Assembly: GCF_052857255.1 (NCBI RefSeq)
Contig: NC_135497.1
Coordinates: forward strand, 350,378,799 to 350,442,798
Direction of reading: 5' to 3'
DNA from: Amblyomma americanum
Taxonomy: Eukaryota > Arthropoda > Arachnida > Ixodida > Ixodidae
Length of the DNA stretch: 64,000 nt
A model generated the notes under the pieces. It worked only from the letters and a program-made list of their open reading frames with translations, did not search any database and was not told the origin of the DNA. How positions within the stretch are numbered: the stretch's first letter is position 1; every line of letters begins with the position of its first letter. Below, one piece after another: positions 48,216 to 61,035 of this stretch. A program made the position numbers and the translations under genes.

Positions 48216-49320
48216 AGCGAATTGCTAAGAAAGAGACGCGCCTATGGTCGAGAATATAGTGTAAAACAGAGAAGGCATTTTTAGAGGCTCTCTAAACTAG
48301 AAAGCCTGCCTATTTTATTAAGTTGCTATCGAGCAGGTAACAATAACGCCTCAAAAAGCTCTCCCGGAAGCTGATATGCGTACAAATCGTAGACTTTGGA
48401 GCCTTATTGTTGTCGTTAGAAGAATGTTCTTGTTGTCGTGCCCTCGAGGTTTCTCAGATTGGTGTGAAGGTAGATGGTTCCCTAAGGAGAAAAAATAAAT
48501 CCTGATTTGATTGCAAAGGAAGAGAGAACAACGCTAAAATAACTTATAATAAGCTATTGCTCGTTGTTCGCACAAAGTAGAGACCACGCACATTGAACCA
48601 CAAGCGCGTACAGAGCGGTCAGTGCTGGAGGTCAGAGAATGGCGGGTGGTCAGCCTAGTGTCATATCATGGTTGGCTACGCTGCTCTAGACGGGCGCAAA
48701 AACAGAAAATTTTTTTACTGCTTATTGCGTAAATCGCGAAATTCAGTGATAATAGCGGGTCGTCGTACAACATCGTAATCCGTAGCTCGCAATATCCGTC
48801 TGCGATCTGCGGTGCGAGTACGACGCTTGTTCGCAGCATCCTTTTCTTGCATGTCCAAGGGGAAAATGGCGACATGCACGCGCTTCTTCCAAGGCTGCCA
48901 GCCTATGCACTTGCACTGGTCACATTGGGGGTTTAACCTAAACACTTTTTGACTAACGTCTAACATCGTTCCCGCTTCGAGTTGTTGAGCGATTCCGTTT
49001 CGCTCTAACATTTGCTAGCCGTCCCAATTAGCGTACTTTCAAGTCCGATTGCTTCACATAGTCCGTGGTCCCGAGTTCGATTCTCGGGCCAGGATGAATT
49101 TTTCACCAACTGCAATGCTTCTGTGAAAGACTTACATAGTTTTTTTCTTTGCCGCTGTTTCATTCCGGTGGGCGGTTTGCAATGACGCGATCAATGTCTG
49201 TACTGCAAAAGGGTATTAGTCTGGGATAGTCGGTATATTTCGCAGGAAAATGTACAGTTTTTGCGGTAATACCTTATGTACGTAAGGTATCGCACAACGT
49301 GAAAAAGATAGCCGGGAAAG
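48216..49320. other. No recognisable gene; best-preserved tRNA T arm, unit 3
   Basis: Colinear with 29051-30147. At 49070-49088 the hairpin CCCGAG-TTCGATT-CTCGGG is a perfect T-arm form, decayed in units 1 and 2. The preceding bases do not fold into the rest of a tRNA by eye, so a SINE relic is likelier. Confidence 0.5.
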
Positions 49321-49328
49321 CCGGTGTA

Positions 49329-49639
49329 GTAATAATTGGTTTTTAGGGAAAGGAAATGGCGCAGTATCTGTCTCATATATCGTTGGACAATTGAACCGCG
49401 CCGTAAGGGAAGGGATAGAGGAGGGAGTGAAAGAAGAAAGAAGAGGTGCCGTAGTGGAGGGCTCCGGAATAATTCCGACCACCTGGGGATCTTTAACGTG
49501 CACTGACATCGCACTGCACACGGGCGCCTTAGCGTTTTTTTTCCATAAAAACGCAGTCGCCGCGGTCGGGTATGAACCCGGGAACTCCTGATCAGTTGTC
49601 GAGCGCCCTAACCACTGAGCCACCGCGGCGGGTGGAAAT
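49329..49639 (-). mobile_element. tRNA-derived SINE, unit 3 copy
   Basis: Orthologous to 5827-6137, with intact CCGGTGTA duplications at 49321-49328 and 49640-49647. The tail side reads GTAATAATT, with one substitution compared with unit 1. Confidence 0.88.
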
Positions 49640-49647
49640 CCGGTGTA

Positions 49648-52039
49648 CGAGTCGCTTTTCCGCTCCTAACAAATGGCAGCATCTTTGCAAGAAAATCATC
49701 TGTGAAAGACCGCCACCTGCCGATTGTGAGAAGAACCATGATTTCTGTTGTGTGCCATGCCGAAAAAATGTAGTGTACAAAATTACTTCTTATCTCCCAG
49801 CATTTTGCAGAGGGCGCTTGGAAGCTCGTTGCGTGTGCCGAAGTTGGGAGAGATGCTGGTCATTAAAATTTATTCCATGCTATTTGATGGCTTGTGCTAC
49901 AGCTGGAAGAATGTGTGTGAGGATTCGAAAACTGGTGTTTAAAACGCTGTGTTAAATGCAAAAACCTCTGCCCGAAATTTTACGCAGTTACAAAACGCAC
50001 CGGCGGGCTTCAGGAGAGTGCACCAATATTACACGGGACGAACCACAAAGCGTTCTCAGAGTGAAGGTTCAACGCAGCTATGGTAAAAAAAAATGCGTGG
50101 CTGTTCCAAGTAGCTGCATGCCATTGTGCAAAAACTGTAAGTATGCACAGAGGATACCGTATGACTGGTAATGGTGTCCATGTTAACACGTCATTTAAAA
50201 CACTCAAAGGAACATCTTTGTTTTCCACAATTTAATTTGAAGCCTCTTCGTTAACGCCGAAGTTTCTGATCGATTTTGGAGATTTGTTTCGAGGTCTGGG
50301 CATAACCTTAAAGTGCCTGTCAGCGCTCTCCCGCTCCCTCATTCATACTCCCCTAGCGATTTCACGCCTTTGGTCCGGACCTGCGGTCGTGTATTCCGTG
50401 ACAACTATTCTGCGATTCAAGGCCAGTTGATAATAAAATTTATTCTCAACTAGTTTTGCTCCAAGCCCTCAGTGTTGAGTGCTTATACAGGCTTTCAACC
50501 ATGGGCCATTCCTCCCCAGGCCCTGAGTTATGTCCTCAGAAAATGGGAGGCTACTCAAACTGCCACGATTGAACTCTATCTCCTCCTCTTACCCAAATCC
50601 ATCGCCCTGAAGGCACCTCGCAAAAGCTATGGACAGCAACGAAAAAAATTCCGCCCCGTCGATGTTCTTTTAATTCGTGTTCACCCCTTTTAATAAGATC
50701 AAGCAGTTTCTGCAGCGAGGGTCAGCTCTGTTGAACTACGTTTTGATACGCTTGAACAGCGTCTTAATGTGTTCGTGACGCTCCCGTGAGTAGTCCCTTG
50801 AAAAGAGGTTTCCACTGACATCAACTTTGACGAGATTATGAAAAGGAAGGAAAAATGCTTCAATATTAGTATAAATAATCGTTGCAAGAATGCAGGAGTC
50901 AATAAGATGAAAAGCAGTTAATTACATGTGAAAAAAGAGCCTCATTTTATTTTTTCTCAGAAACCGTGACATCAAGGGAGTCATTTTTGGTCGCACAGGC
51001 TACCTTCCACTGCATACGCGGAAAAAGGTTGGCGATAAGCGGATTACGGAAAACGTATTGCCTTTCACCGCCGTAATCTAGCCCCAGAGGTGGCGGCCTC
51101 TAGGACGTTGGTGAACACTGTATTCTGAAGAATACTACGGATGTAGGAACTGGAAGCTAATGAATCATGCAGCGAGACACAGGACAAAGCCAGTAAGCAG
51201 GTACTAACTCGTATGTTACCCCCCAGAGAGGAGTACAGTGGGAAAACATCGGGAGAGGAGCTTTCATAAAACCAGCAATTTTCAAAGGGCTGCATTCCAT
51301 GGACATTTCAAGTCAGCATGTTAGCAATAAGAGAGGTGTTTTTCAGAAGCATGCAAGGGTGCACTTCTCGTTCATGATTTTTGTTTCTCATTCTAAAGGC
51401 CTTCTTTCTCTTTTCCTTCTTGCTAAACACTTTTCCACGTACAGCCATATTGCTGGCTTGACTGCTTTTTGTAGCTGGCGCTAAAATTGATCACGCCTGC
51501 GCTTTAACTTCTGGCGCTCTATCTTCCTCCGTTCATCCCTCTGCACCTGCAGCCGGAACAATCAACAACCTACTCACCACGGAACGGCGACGAAGACGTT
51601 TTTCTCTCCCTGCCTAGCCTCTCCTGCAGACAGCGCGCGACCCATCTAGAGTTTTCCTTCTCAAGAATAAAGTGAGTGTGTCCTTTGCGTTCGGGACTGT
51701 TTAGTTAGGAAACAAGCTTTCCGAAAGAGATGACTTACTGGTATCCGCAAGTGGTCACTTGACAACTTGCAGAATAGTAGCACCCTCTGCAATATAGCAC
51801 ATGTTTTTTTCAAACGATAACCGTTGTTCACATTTCCTCATTCTTGTTCGAAAAGGAAGAGGGACGACGCTTTTTATCTGCATGAGAGGGAAGTTGTTGA
51901 AAGGACACAATGAATAGCCAAAAGTTCCAGTGAATCCAAAATTTCTACTCACTATAAGGCGCCAAGTTCTCCTCCAGTACCAGCACTGGTCTCTAGCTTA
52001 TCCGCAGTAAATACTCGCTCTGTATCCTTCTGTGTGCAG
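49648..52039. other. No recognisable gene; private 105-bp insertion, unit 3
   Basis: Colinear with 6146-8429, plus 105 bp at 49802-49906 that are absent from units 1 and 2, between CCCAGC and AAGAATGTG. Confidence 0.6.
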
Positions 52040-52750
52040 AGCATGGCTGCGAACACGAGGAACAGATCGAAGCAGGTACAATGGTGCACCGTAGTACCCT
52101 CCGGCAACTGCCCTTTAATCCTGTTTCACATGAAACGAACCGCTCGCTAATCCCACGGCCGTGGCGCATGCACCCTCTCGCGGAGGAAGCTACAGCGGCT
52201 GGAGCGGCGAGGTTCGGGAAAGCTGGAAATTTTCGCGACGGCGACGCGGCAGCACCGCATATCAACCAATGCCAGCCCGGTGTTGCCACGTGACCAGTAG
52301 AAGCCTCGTGCAAGAAAGCATTGGCATAGACGAGTGTTTGTGTCTGTATGCTTTTGTTTAAAGAAAATTATATAAGGCTGTGTTGAATGCCTAAAACGCA
52401 AGATTTATATTTATTTAAATAAACTGTGGAAGTAAACGACAAAATGGTGCTACTTATATAGTATGTTTTTTTGTTTGCAGGCCACCAAAATGGGTTGCAA
52501 GCGCATATCTTTTGCCAGCAACGTTGGTTTTCACAGCGGTGCAAAACCCGCAGCGGCGACTCCTGTGAAACGAAAGCTCGTGAAACGCATCGCAGCCCCG
52601 CGCCTTTGTTCGCTCTATTCGCCGAATCGCTTGCATGTGAACCGCCCTTTACACTCGATCACGAAAGTTGGTGGTAACCTGTGGGGCTTCAGGTTCACTG
52701 AGAATAAAGGGCGTCACTCTCTCTTCTTTTATAGGAAGAATAAAAGTTAA
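52040..52750 (+). pseudogene. Possible two-exon remnant of a small basic protein, unit 3
   Basis: Exon-like segments 52040-52075 and 52481-52750, with the same donor and acceptor as the other units and an open frame to FFYRKNKS. A further acceptor-like TCTGTTGGCAG ends at 52781 and precedes a 51-codon frame (VEDLKAICEGEL at its start, to 52938). Its phase does not join sensibly to the previous exon by any GT I can see. Confidence 0.3.
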
Positions 52751-53014
52751 GGCAATTGACTCACCTTCCCTCTGTTGGCAGAGTAGAAGATTTAAAGGCT
52801 ATCTGTGAAGGAGAATTATTGGTTTCAACCTTCAAAATTCCAGAAAAACTGAACTACAGAAAGTTGCTTTCCGTCAAACACCCTCGTTCACAGACTGGTT
52901 TTCTCTTCATTCAATACACACAACCGAGGTTAGCGTGATCAGTCAGTCGCCCTCCATTGTAATCTTTTCAGAAATGGAGAGGGGTATGCACCTTAATCTG
53001 TGTAAACCTGAACT

Positions 53015-53959
53015 CCAGACGATTCCCAGCAGTTTTGGAAAGCGGGAAAACGTCACCGCGACGAGAGGCGGAACGGGTCTGGTCGGGCCGGCAAAGGCTG
53101 ACGCGCTCGGAGCGAAATCGAAACACGCTCCAAGTTGCCGCTGGTTTGGTCGGGGTGCGCCGAACCCGCCGATCCCGTCGGCGGTCAAGTGGCGTTGGAA
53201 TGTAGAGGGTCTTTCTGTGGCCAACGTGACGTCGCCATGCCGCGCGCGCGCGTTAAGGCGCAATCACACTAGCGGAAACTTCCCGCAGCGGCCCATCGTC
53301 AACATCGACGCTGCGTCGCAGCTCCTCGAAATGACGCTCACACGGCGCGCGTTTTCTCGCTACGGTTGTCTTGGAAGGTAGAGGGAGGAGGCGTTGAGGG
53401 AGGACCCGAACGAGCAGAAAGAGGAGGGGATAGTCGCGTGACACCAGACAAGACTGGAAAGCGCGCCCTTTTCTCGCGTCGTCGTCTTGACCGTCTGCTA
53501 GCTCTCTTCCCGTCGCCCTTTTTGTCACGAGGATGGCTGGTTCGAACGATGAGCTGTTGGCTACGGTAAACGTACTTATACTTGTTTGTTCGCTGCTTCT
53601 GCACTGTATCAAGTCGCATGTTCATGCCAGCAAAACAGCCGCCGAGTGCCCGGCCGGCCAGACGCGCGCAGTCTCCGCCTCCGCCGACGGGGTCACTGAA
53701 CTGGGACCGACGTCACGGTTCACGGTCGGCGCCCATTGGGTGTTCTCGTCAGCGGCACGGGAAAAATAGCTACCGGATTCATCGCGCTGCGGGACGGCAC
53801 AGCAGGCTGCCTGCGGGATAAAAACCGGCTTGTGCGGGAAGCGGCGCGCGGAAAACGTTCTGCGTTGCGCGTTTTCCGCCTAATGTGTGCGCGCCTTTAC
53901 GTTGGAGTAAAAACGCGTCCCGCGTACTACAGCGAGGCTCCAGCTTTACATCGCTGAGA
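53015..53959 (+). promoter_or_regulatory. CpG-rich block 2 with candidate first exon, unit 3
   Basis: Orthologue of 9405-10345. Exon candidate 53533-53565 is unchanged. Just after the donor, about 15 bp (53584-53598) are replaced by unrelated sequence compared with units 1 and 2. Inverted repeat arms at 53848-53857 and 53870-53879 are intact. Confidence 0.4.
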
Positions 53960-54154
53960 GTGCTCACCGCTTAAGAACAGGTTGCTTCAAGGAGGCGTTC
54001 ATGCAACTGCAGTCATCCGACATGCTATACAAACAACGTTGGTCACGGCACCATCTTAAAGCTGTAAATAAAATAATGTGCCACCTCGTATTTGAGAAAT
54101 GAAGAAATACAGAAAAGAAACCTTGATCCGTGCAAGTTTAAAAAACGAAGGTTG

Positions 54155-54430
54155 CCGGGTTCGAACCCGACCGCGGCGGCTGCGTTTTTATGGAGGAAAA
54201 ACGCTAAGGCGCCCGTGTGCTGTGCGATGTTAGTGCACGTTAAAGATCCCCAGGTGGTCGAAATTATTCCGGAGCCCTCCACTACGGTACCTAATCCTTC
54301 CTTTCTTCTTTCACTCCCTCTCTTATCCCTTCCCTTACGGCGCGGTTCAGGTGTCCAACGATATATGAGACAGATACTGCGCCATTTCCTTTCCCCCCCC
54401 CCAAAAAAACCAATCATTATTATTATTATT
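54155..54430 (+). mobile_element. 5'-truncated SINE insertion private to unit 3
   Basis: Same family as the SINE at 49329-49639 but on the plus strand and starting inside box B (GGGTTCGAACCCG); the A-box end, about 45 bp, is missing. It ends in C and A runs followed by an (ATT)n tail. Units 1 and 2 have only CGGA at this position, between GAAGGTTG and AATCAATC. I see no target-site duplication, and the host and element share only a few bases at the 5' junction. Without box A, internal pol III transcription of this copy is unlikely. Confidence 0.9.
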
Positions 54431-56275
54431 AATCAATCCTGAGCTCACACACATGTATATCTTCTGGCCGCGGCTTTGAGCATTGCAACATAAAAAAAGA
54501 TTCGTCGTCATTGTTTCAGTTTTGTTGCTAAAGGGAAAGTTACAGCTAGAGTGGTAAGTTATAATGAGCAACTCTGGAAGGATATAAACAGCAAAGCTAC
54601 TATTAAAAGCTTTTCCTCTTATAAGGCATCTTGCTTTAACTTCCACATTGAAAAAAGATGTCTTTTTGATCAACTATAACTGCCGCGGTTCAGAGTTTAC
54701 TTCTAATGAAAAAAGAAAACGGCGTTTTTAAGTATAAAGAACCCGCTGGCATGGAGATATTGCGCAAGTGCGAGCAATGCCGTAGTATTGCTTTGGCCTC
54801 CACCATTTCAGTCACAAAACCCAAAGTGCCCTCTAGGAGAAATTCCAGGAAACATTTTTCCGTAATATTTGGTATAAAAAAGAAACACAGTTCTCAACAC
54901 TTACAAAAAGTGAGAAAAAAGGTGCAAATTTCACTAAACAGACCAAACGTCCAGCAGCATTTATTTCAAGGGTGCAAATTTATTCTATCCCTGATGAGAA
55001 GGGGTAAAATTTGAAGTTACCCCTTTCTTACTAATTTCTTACACCTTTTTTTAGAGTGCCCTGCAGAAATCGAAATAAATTTTGCGGAAACGGAATATTT
55101 TCTAGTGGAAGCAGTTCCTAAACATTTTTGGCTCTTATTATTTCAGAAACAAACAAATCGCGAACATTGCTGAATTTTGGCAGTCCACCTACATGATAAG
55201 AGAACTTTTGCCAATAACAGGAGTCCCGTCTACAGGAACAGGCAATATTAGTTTCATGAGCCTCAACGTGCACGTGAAGGATAAAATAACAAATCCCGTG
55301 TTTAGCCCACAGAGAGCAGGAAAAGTGCCGGCAACAGATATGGTGGGCCAGTCAACAAACGTTACACACCTTGATATCGATCGGAAATGAGAGCAAATAA
55401 GGCGGGCTCAGAGAGAAGCTAATTGACATTAAGAATCAGGAGCTTCGGCATAGTCAGCTTAATGATATTTAGGTCAGTATCTAAGGGTAGAAGAGGGCAG
55501 AAAAAAATATACGATAAACTAGGCTTCGAATGTCGCGACGTACCCAATTTAGGCAAGGCTTAATTAGGTGGCCTGCACCACTGTTTCGGAGTGTACTCTA
55601 ATCATTAGCGGTCTTACGTGAGACTACTCCTTGTAGGCATAGCGACATGAATAGTTCCCTTTATTTGCGAAGACAAGCTACGGAAACGGAGTCATTCGCT
55701 TTTAAAAGCTATTTATTTGGAGGCATTTTCGGTTCGTATGATACTATGTAAATGAAGTGATTACATCAGCGAAGGATAATTTGTGAACAGTCTTAAACAT
55801 GAAAGAAAATTGTAATCCTAAAACGGTATACAGCTCCCTCCGCGTAATACTTTGAATACGTTCACTCAAGAAAAGACTGATCATTCAAGTCTAAACAGGC
55901 ATCAGCATCTCGTAAATGCGCTGTTGATCATTGCAACAGAATTTAGAGCCTAGAGCCTTTATCAAATAAAGTGTACAGCCCAGAGCGTTGACCTCTAGGC
56001 CATGCTGTGCGGCTTGTATCGTGAGTGTTACAAATCTCTCGACAATGAGATAGACTCTCATCCTCGCCTGTCGAAAGCTTAAGATTTATTTCAGTGCTAC
56101 AAATCCCTGGTTTTTAGCGCTCGTAGAAGTGACTGCCTCTGATCGACTGATGCGTTCGAAGACTTAAATCCGTTTCTCCAATGAAATCTCATATGGGGCA
56201 ATTTGGTACAGCCTACAATTTTATGTGGCAGTAATTTTCGCTTCGCATTTCTTATTCTCTCTTGAAGGACTTTAG
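54431..56275. other. No recognisable gene; empty LTR-element site, unit 3
   Basis: Colinear with the equivalent stretch of unit 2. The unoccupied ATAT target is near 55374-55377. Confidence 0.6.
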
Positions 56276-56533
56276 GCCACTCTCACCATTTCCTCCATTC
56301 GCGATTTGATCAGTGATGAGCTCAAACTCCAACCTTGCCAGGTATGCCATCGCGGGTCATGTCAGTTCTTCTGTAATAGCTGTGTTCCAGGCATTTACCT
56401 ACTGCTAACGGCCCCTGCCTGCTTCAGCATGCATATGAACAGACTTAATTACCTACATTCTCAGTACACCGAGAGCACCGGAACGTCTTCTTCAAAAAAT
56501 GTTTTCGTTCGGCGAAAATTTCTAAGGTATTAA
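56276..56533 (+). pseudogene. Cys-rich open frame with CX2CX8CX2C pattern, unit 3
   Basis: Orthologue of 17512-17730, ending VRRKFLRY. The Cys module is identical to that of unit 2. Confidence 0.25.
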
Positions 56534-58332
56534 ATTCCAACGACCATAAAACTCGATTTTAAAACACCATCTCGAGACACCCTTCTCATGTTCTAACCGT
56601 ATTTTTCGACTCGTTACTGACATTTGCGATGCTTTAGGGTGCCACTGAGGCAAATTGAACCTAATTCTCGAGGCGTGGCTAGCAGCGCGAATTTTTCATT
56701 ATAAAGGAGGCCACTTCTTCGTAGTAGATCCTTTGGCCAGAGTATGAATAAAGCTGCGCAAAAAAAAATCAGCCTAAAGCTAGCCTAAAAGCCAATGAAG
56801 CACACACGACTCAAGAAAGCAAAAAAAAAGATTGAAATGAAGGGCAGGCGAGGAGGACCGTGCGAAAGTGTCCATCCTATACCGCACATGCCCGATCGTC
56901 TTGCCTGAGTACTACTCCGGGTCAGATATTGCAGGGCAAGGTGTTCCGCGGACCCTCCAAAAGGCTTGTGACGTCGGAAACCGCCCATGCGTTTAATGTA
57001 TATCGTAGCCAATGGCGTAGATAGACGCATCACTACAGTGTGCTCAATTTGCTGTCTATGAACGTGAGCTCTGCGGATTTATAATCATCTAGACGGCGTG
57101 CAAAAGGCATGCGATATTGAATTTGGCGCAGATGCCTCGCGTATTCAATGACTTCGCTGCGACGACTTGTGGATTGCAGAGATAATACCCTCCTTTGAGT
57201 GTGTTATCTGTGACTGCACTGCTTTTGTGATGTCATCGACAGAGAGCCATCGGCGCGCGCTGACAAGGGCACCGACATGGGCGTGCTGCGAAGCAGTCTT
57301 TTTATTTGGTACTGAAGCCCTCATGGTAAGGGGTAACGTCGCGCAGCATTGTCCAAACTGCGCAGGATCCTTTGTAGCGCGATATACCGGCCCAACTCGA
57401 CCACTAGAGCAGCGGAAAGCCTGTAGGTGAATTTGAGACAGGAGCTGTCAGCAGCCAGGCGGCACATGTGAAATAGCACTGATCTACTTCTACACTTGAA
57501 AGAAGGCTCGTGACAATTTCACGTTTGACTTCTCTGCATACCTTTTCTTGTTTTAAAACTGCTTTCTTAGAACTGATTCCGAAGGCTGTGTGGAAAAGTA
57601 GCTTTTTGGCGTTATCGAATGTCACTGCCAGTGGCTAGAAATATGCGGCGCTACAGTGTGTTTAATTTGCTGTCTGTAGTGACGAAATTTTAGCATTGAA
57701 CGATTTTAAATTTCAACAAAAGGGTGTGGCATTCTCTTGTGTTCCGACTATTAAATTGCCAATTTGGCGTGTACTATCAAGAAAATTTTGCAAAATCTAA
57801 TATTGCTTAGGCAATTGAGCTCATTTTTAGCAGTTATCAGCACAGAAAATTTTCATATGTTGTTGCTGCTTGATTGAGAGCAACAAAGCGAACAAAATGC
57901 ATGAGCGCATTGGGACTCAAACATGTTTTCTACATGTTTACAAAATGCCGTAATGTTACCATTTAATAGTCTTTTGAGACATCTGATAGGAAAATGCGTC
58001 ACTTTTAATGAGGTAAATTTGCAATTAAAACGCAAATTTTAACACAAAATAGAAGGTTTCGAAAAAAAATTGCTCCAAAGTACCGCCTTCACCATACAGG
58101 CGGTTCACGGTGGCCCTGAAGCGGGAGCGACCTGCGTAAAAAATAAAAAAAATAAAATAGCATGAGACGAAATAAGGAGGGAACAACCACTGCAAAATAT
58201 TTCTCGGAAGCCCAGTTTACAACTTTCAGGGTTTTCATGGCTCTAGCTTCTTGCCAAAATGTTTCTGGCCTCCATAATTACTGCAGCGATGAGATGACTG
58301 AAGCACATTGATACACATCCTTAAACACGCCC
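56534..58332. other. No recognisable gene, unit 3
   Basis: Colinear with 17731-19570, including the 50-bp direct repeat. Confidence 0.55.
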
Positions 58333-58525
58333 CCCGTTGCCGTGGTGGCTTACTGGTTATGGTGCTCGGCTCCTGATCCGAATGACGCGCGCTCAATTCC
58401 GGCCGCGGTGGTCGCATTCGATGGAGACGAAGTGCCAGAGGCTCATTAACTGTGTATCGTCAGTGCATGTTAAACAGCCCAAGGGCGTCGAAATTATGCG
58501 CAGCCCTACACTACAGTGTTTGTAG
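58333..58525 (+). mobile_element. Old degenerate SINE, unit 3
   Basis: Orthologue of 19571-19763, with a few private substitutions in the body (for example near 58458 and 58477). Confidence 0.75.
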
Positions 58526-60500
58526 GAAAGAGACTGCTTACAGATCCCGTAAATCCTCAGCGACAAAAGGATACGAAGGCCCGTGGAAACGCAGACAGTC
58601 ACGTGACAGAGATGCTTGTGGCGTCGTCCGTTATTTTAAAACCTAAATCCGACGTCTAGCTCTCTCATCATGTTTCAGCTAAATGTCTCTCTTAATTGGT
58701 GAAGACTATTCGGTGTTCCGACTAGATACGCACTTTATATTACTCTTTCGTCGACAGCGCAGTACTTTGCAAAAGACAGCCTTCTTTTAGAGTTTAAGAT
58801 TATCGCTACCGGAGGCATTGTACGAATCATCCGAAAACGGCAAATTCTAGCTGATATAGTTTTAGCGGGTCTTGGAGCTAGTACTTCATGGTACAAGTTC
58901 TTGATGAATACGAGCAGGGCCATTTCGCCATTGTGGGCACCAGTTACAACTCAATATTGCGTCTTTCTACGCATTAAATGCAAGGAGCCTCACGACTCGA
59001 GTTTAAAGTGAGAAAAAAAATGCAGTTAGAACTGTGACTGAATTAAGCCGCATACTGCAAGCCCCGTTATTGATAAGTGCTTATCAGTGCGAGGTTGTAG
59101 CGAGGATGTGATCGCTCCTGCTGATGTGATCCGCAGTTTCTTCCTCCTGTACATCTCGTTGGCACATTCTTGCGAATAGTGCAGATTATCGTCTGTATTG
59201 CCGAAGAGTATGCAATATTAGTAATTAGTCAGCTTTATACGCAGCTCTATGCGGGCTTCCCAAAGAATAATAAAATTTTTGTAAGCTTGAACAAATAATG
59301 ACATTGATATGCTTGTGCAGTGATTTGCGTTTTCGCAAGTTTTTGCACTCAGGCTGTTTTCGGGCCGATGTGCATTTGGGACACTCACGCGATAGTGCAG
59401 TATGATACCGTGTATACTGAGCTGTGTGAGCAAGGGGAACGAATGGAGAGTATTGTACGATTATATTCATTTCATTTTAGATCATTTTTCTGCAGTGTTG
59501 TACATAACCTGAGCACGTAAACTGTTAGCTAAAACGCCTCCAAACAGTGTCCTTATGTAGCTAGTAGTAATCAGCCTGACTGCTATTTGTGAACTCAAAC
59601 TGTCCGCATTCAAAAGTCTATTTCAGTGCAAAGCTGCGAGTTCAGATCCAAAATTCACATCGACTAATTCTGTAATGAGAAGTAATACAGCCACAGAGGC
59701 CGTGACCTCGTTCAATTCATTCCACAATCTGCGTGCAGAGTAAATAAAGATGGCAGTTAATAATTAGAAACAAATCGCGCCGAGTATTTCTTTCCCGCAG
59801 CCCAGTTTATCTATAAGCCTCACAAAATAGTATGCGCAATTAATTTGAGAATTAGACCATATACGCGCTATTCAGCGCCTAGTGGAACGGCGCTACACAC
59901 GGGCCAGATGCTTACGGGGCCTCAAAGTGGCGCGATGTTTGTAGAGCAAAATCAAGGGACAAATACACAGGCTGGCGGAAAAAAAGCGCTGGAAGTCTTA
60001 TTACTCTCTGGATCCCCGAAAGACTATGTACCTCTTTTGGCAGATGGTGCGGGGGGCTTCGAACGCTTCCACAGCATCGAATCCAATTCTACCGTCAGCG
60101 CCGCACCAAGCCCATCGCCAGTTTGATGTAGCAACTGGTTTCTGCAGAATTATTGCGGGTGCAATGGAAACCTCGAGTTGCCAGTATGTTCCTCCTGCAT
60201 CACGAACATCAGCGATGGATGTTATCTTTACTGCTGAGGAACTCAGCGCTACCCTGCTAAGCCGTGAGTGGCCGTTTGTCTTCACCAGGGCCAGAGGGGT
60301 TCGATTCCTAGTGCCATCTGAGACAACCTGTTTCCTAATGGCTCAAGGATTTCCCCCGGCATAGTGCTCTGCTCTTCCTAGTTGAAATGCTTGGGACAAG
60401 AGTCGTGGAACAAACCATTGCATTGATGGGCCAGTGATTTGTTAGGCCGTAAAACAAACCTAAATCCGCCTTATGCGATAAAAGCCCACTTCAAACCGAA
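58526..60500. other. No recognisable gene, unit 3
   Basis: Colinear with 38977-40961, with the same TTAAGC replacement (59043-59048). Confidence 0.55.
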
Positions 60501-60563
60501 GCCTTGGCCTTGAGATAGAGCATCCGGCTCGAATTCAGGAGGTGCCGGATTCGATCCCCAGTG
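60501..60563 (+). pseudogene. Degenerate tRNA-like sequence, unit 3
   Basis: Orthologue of 21796-21858, effectively identical over box A and box B. Confidence 0.4.
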
Positions 60564-60605
60564 ACTCCGGGCACCAACCCGTTTTCTATTTGGTGGAAGA
60601 ACCGT

Positions 60606-60674
60606 AGCGGTAGCCTAATGGTTGGCCATCCGCCTCGCATGCGAGAGGTGCGGGGTTCGAACCCCTGTGGCGCT
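60606..60674 (+). pseudogene. tRNA-like sequence (anticodon CGC), unit 3
   Basis: Orthologue of 21901-21969, with the acceptor as in unit 1 and the anticodon loop as in unit 2. CGC is therefore probably the array's ancestral state. Confidence 0.5.
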
Positions 60675-61035
60675 GTATGCCCACCGGTGATACAATGAGT
60701 AAAACTTCCCCTGAACTGGTGCTCGGCTCAATTAGGGTGTAATGTTTGGGAAATGGGTCTTTGACCCCAATTTGGGCCTGATTGCATCACCTATACTGCG
60801 CTGTGTCACCTTGGCGACGACGCGCGACGAGAGGTACTCAACCCTTACAATCATTCATGGCCCAGCGGTGTTGCGGGTCTCCAGTAGAAATCCAGTCGGC
60901 TGATACCGCTACTAAAACTACGGAAATCCGATATTGAGCTCACATCACACAGGCCAAAAGCTTTGGCCTAACGTCACTGATCCTGTGTCCCCAGATTAGC
61001 AAAGTAAACGCCAGAAGCACATGTGCTTCGCAGGT
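60675..61035. other. Interval between tRNA-like sequence and LINE, unit 3
   Basis: Colinear with 21970-22317 but with about 16 additional bases near 60948-60963 forming a local imperfect inverted repeat (GGCCAAAAGCTTTGGCC). Confidence 0.4.
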
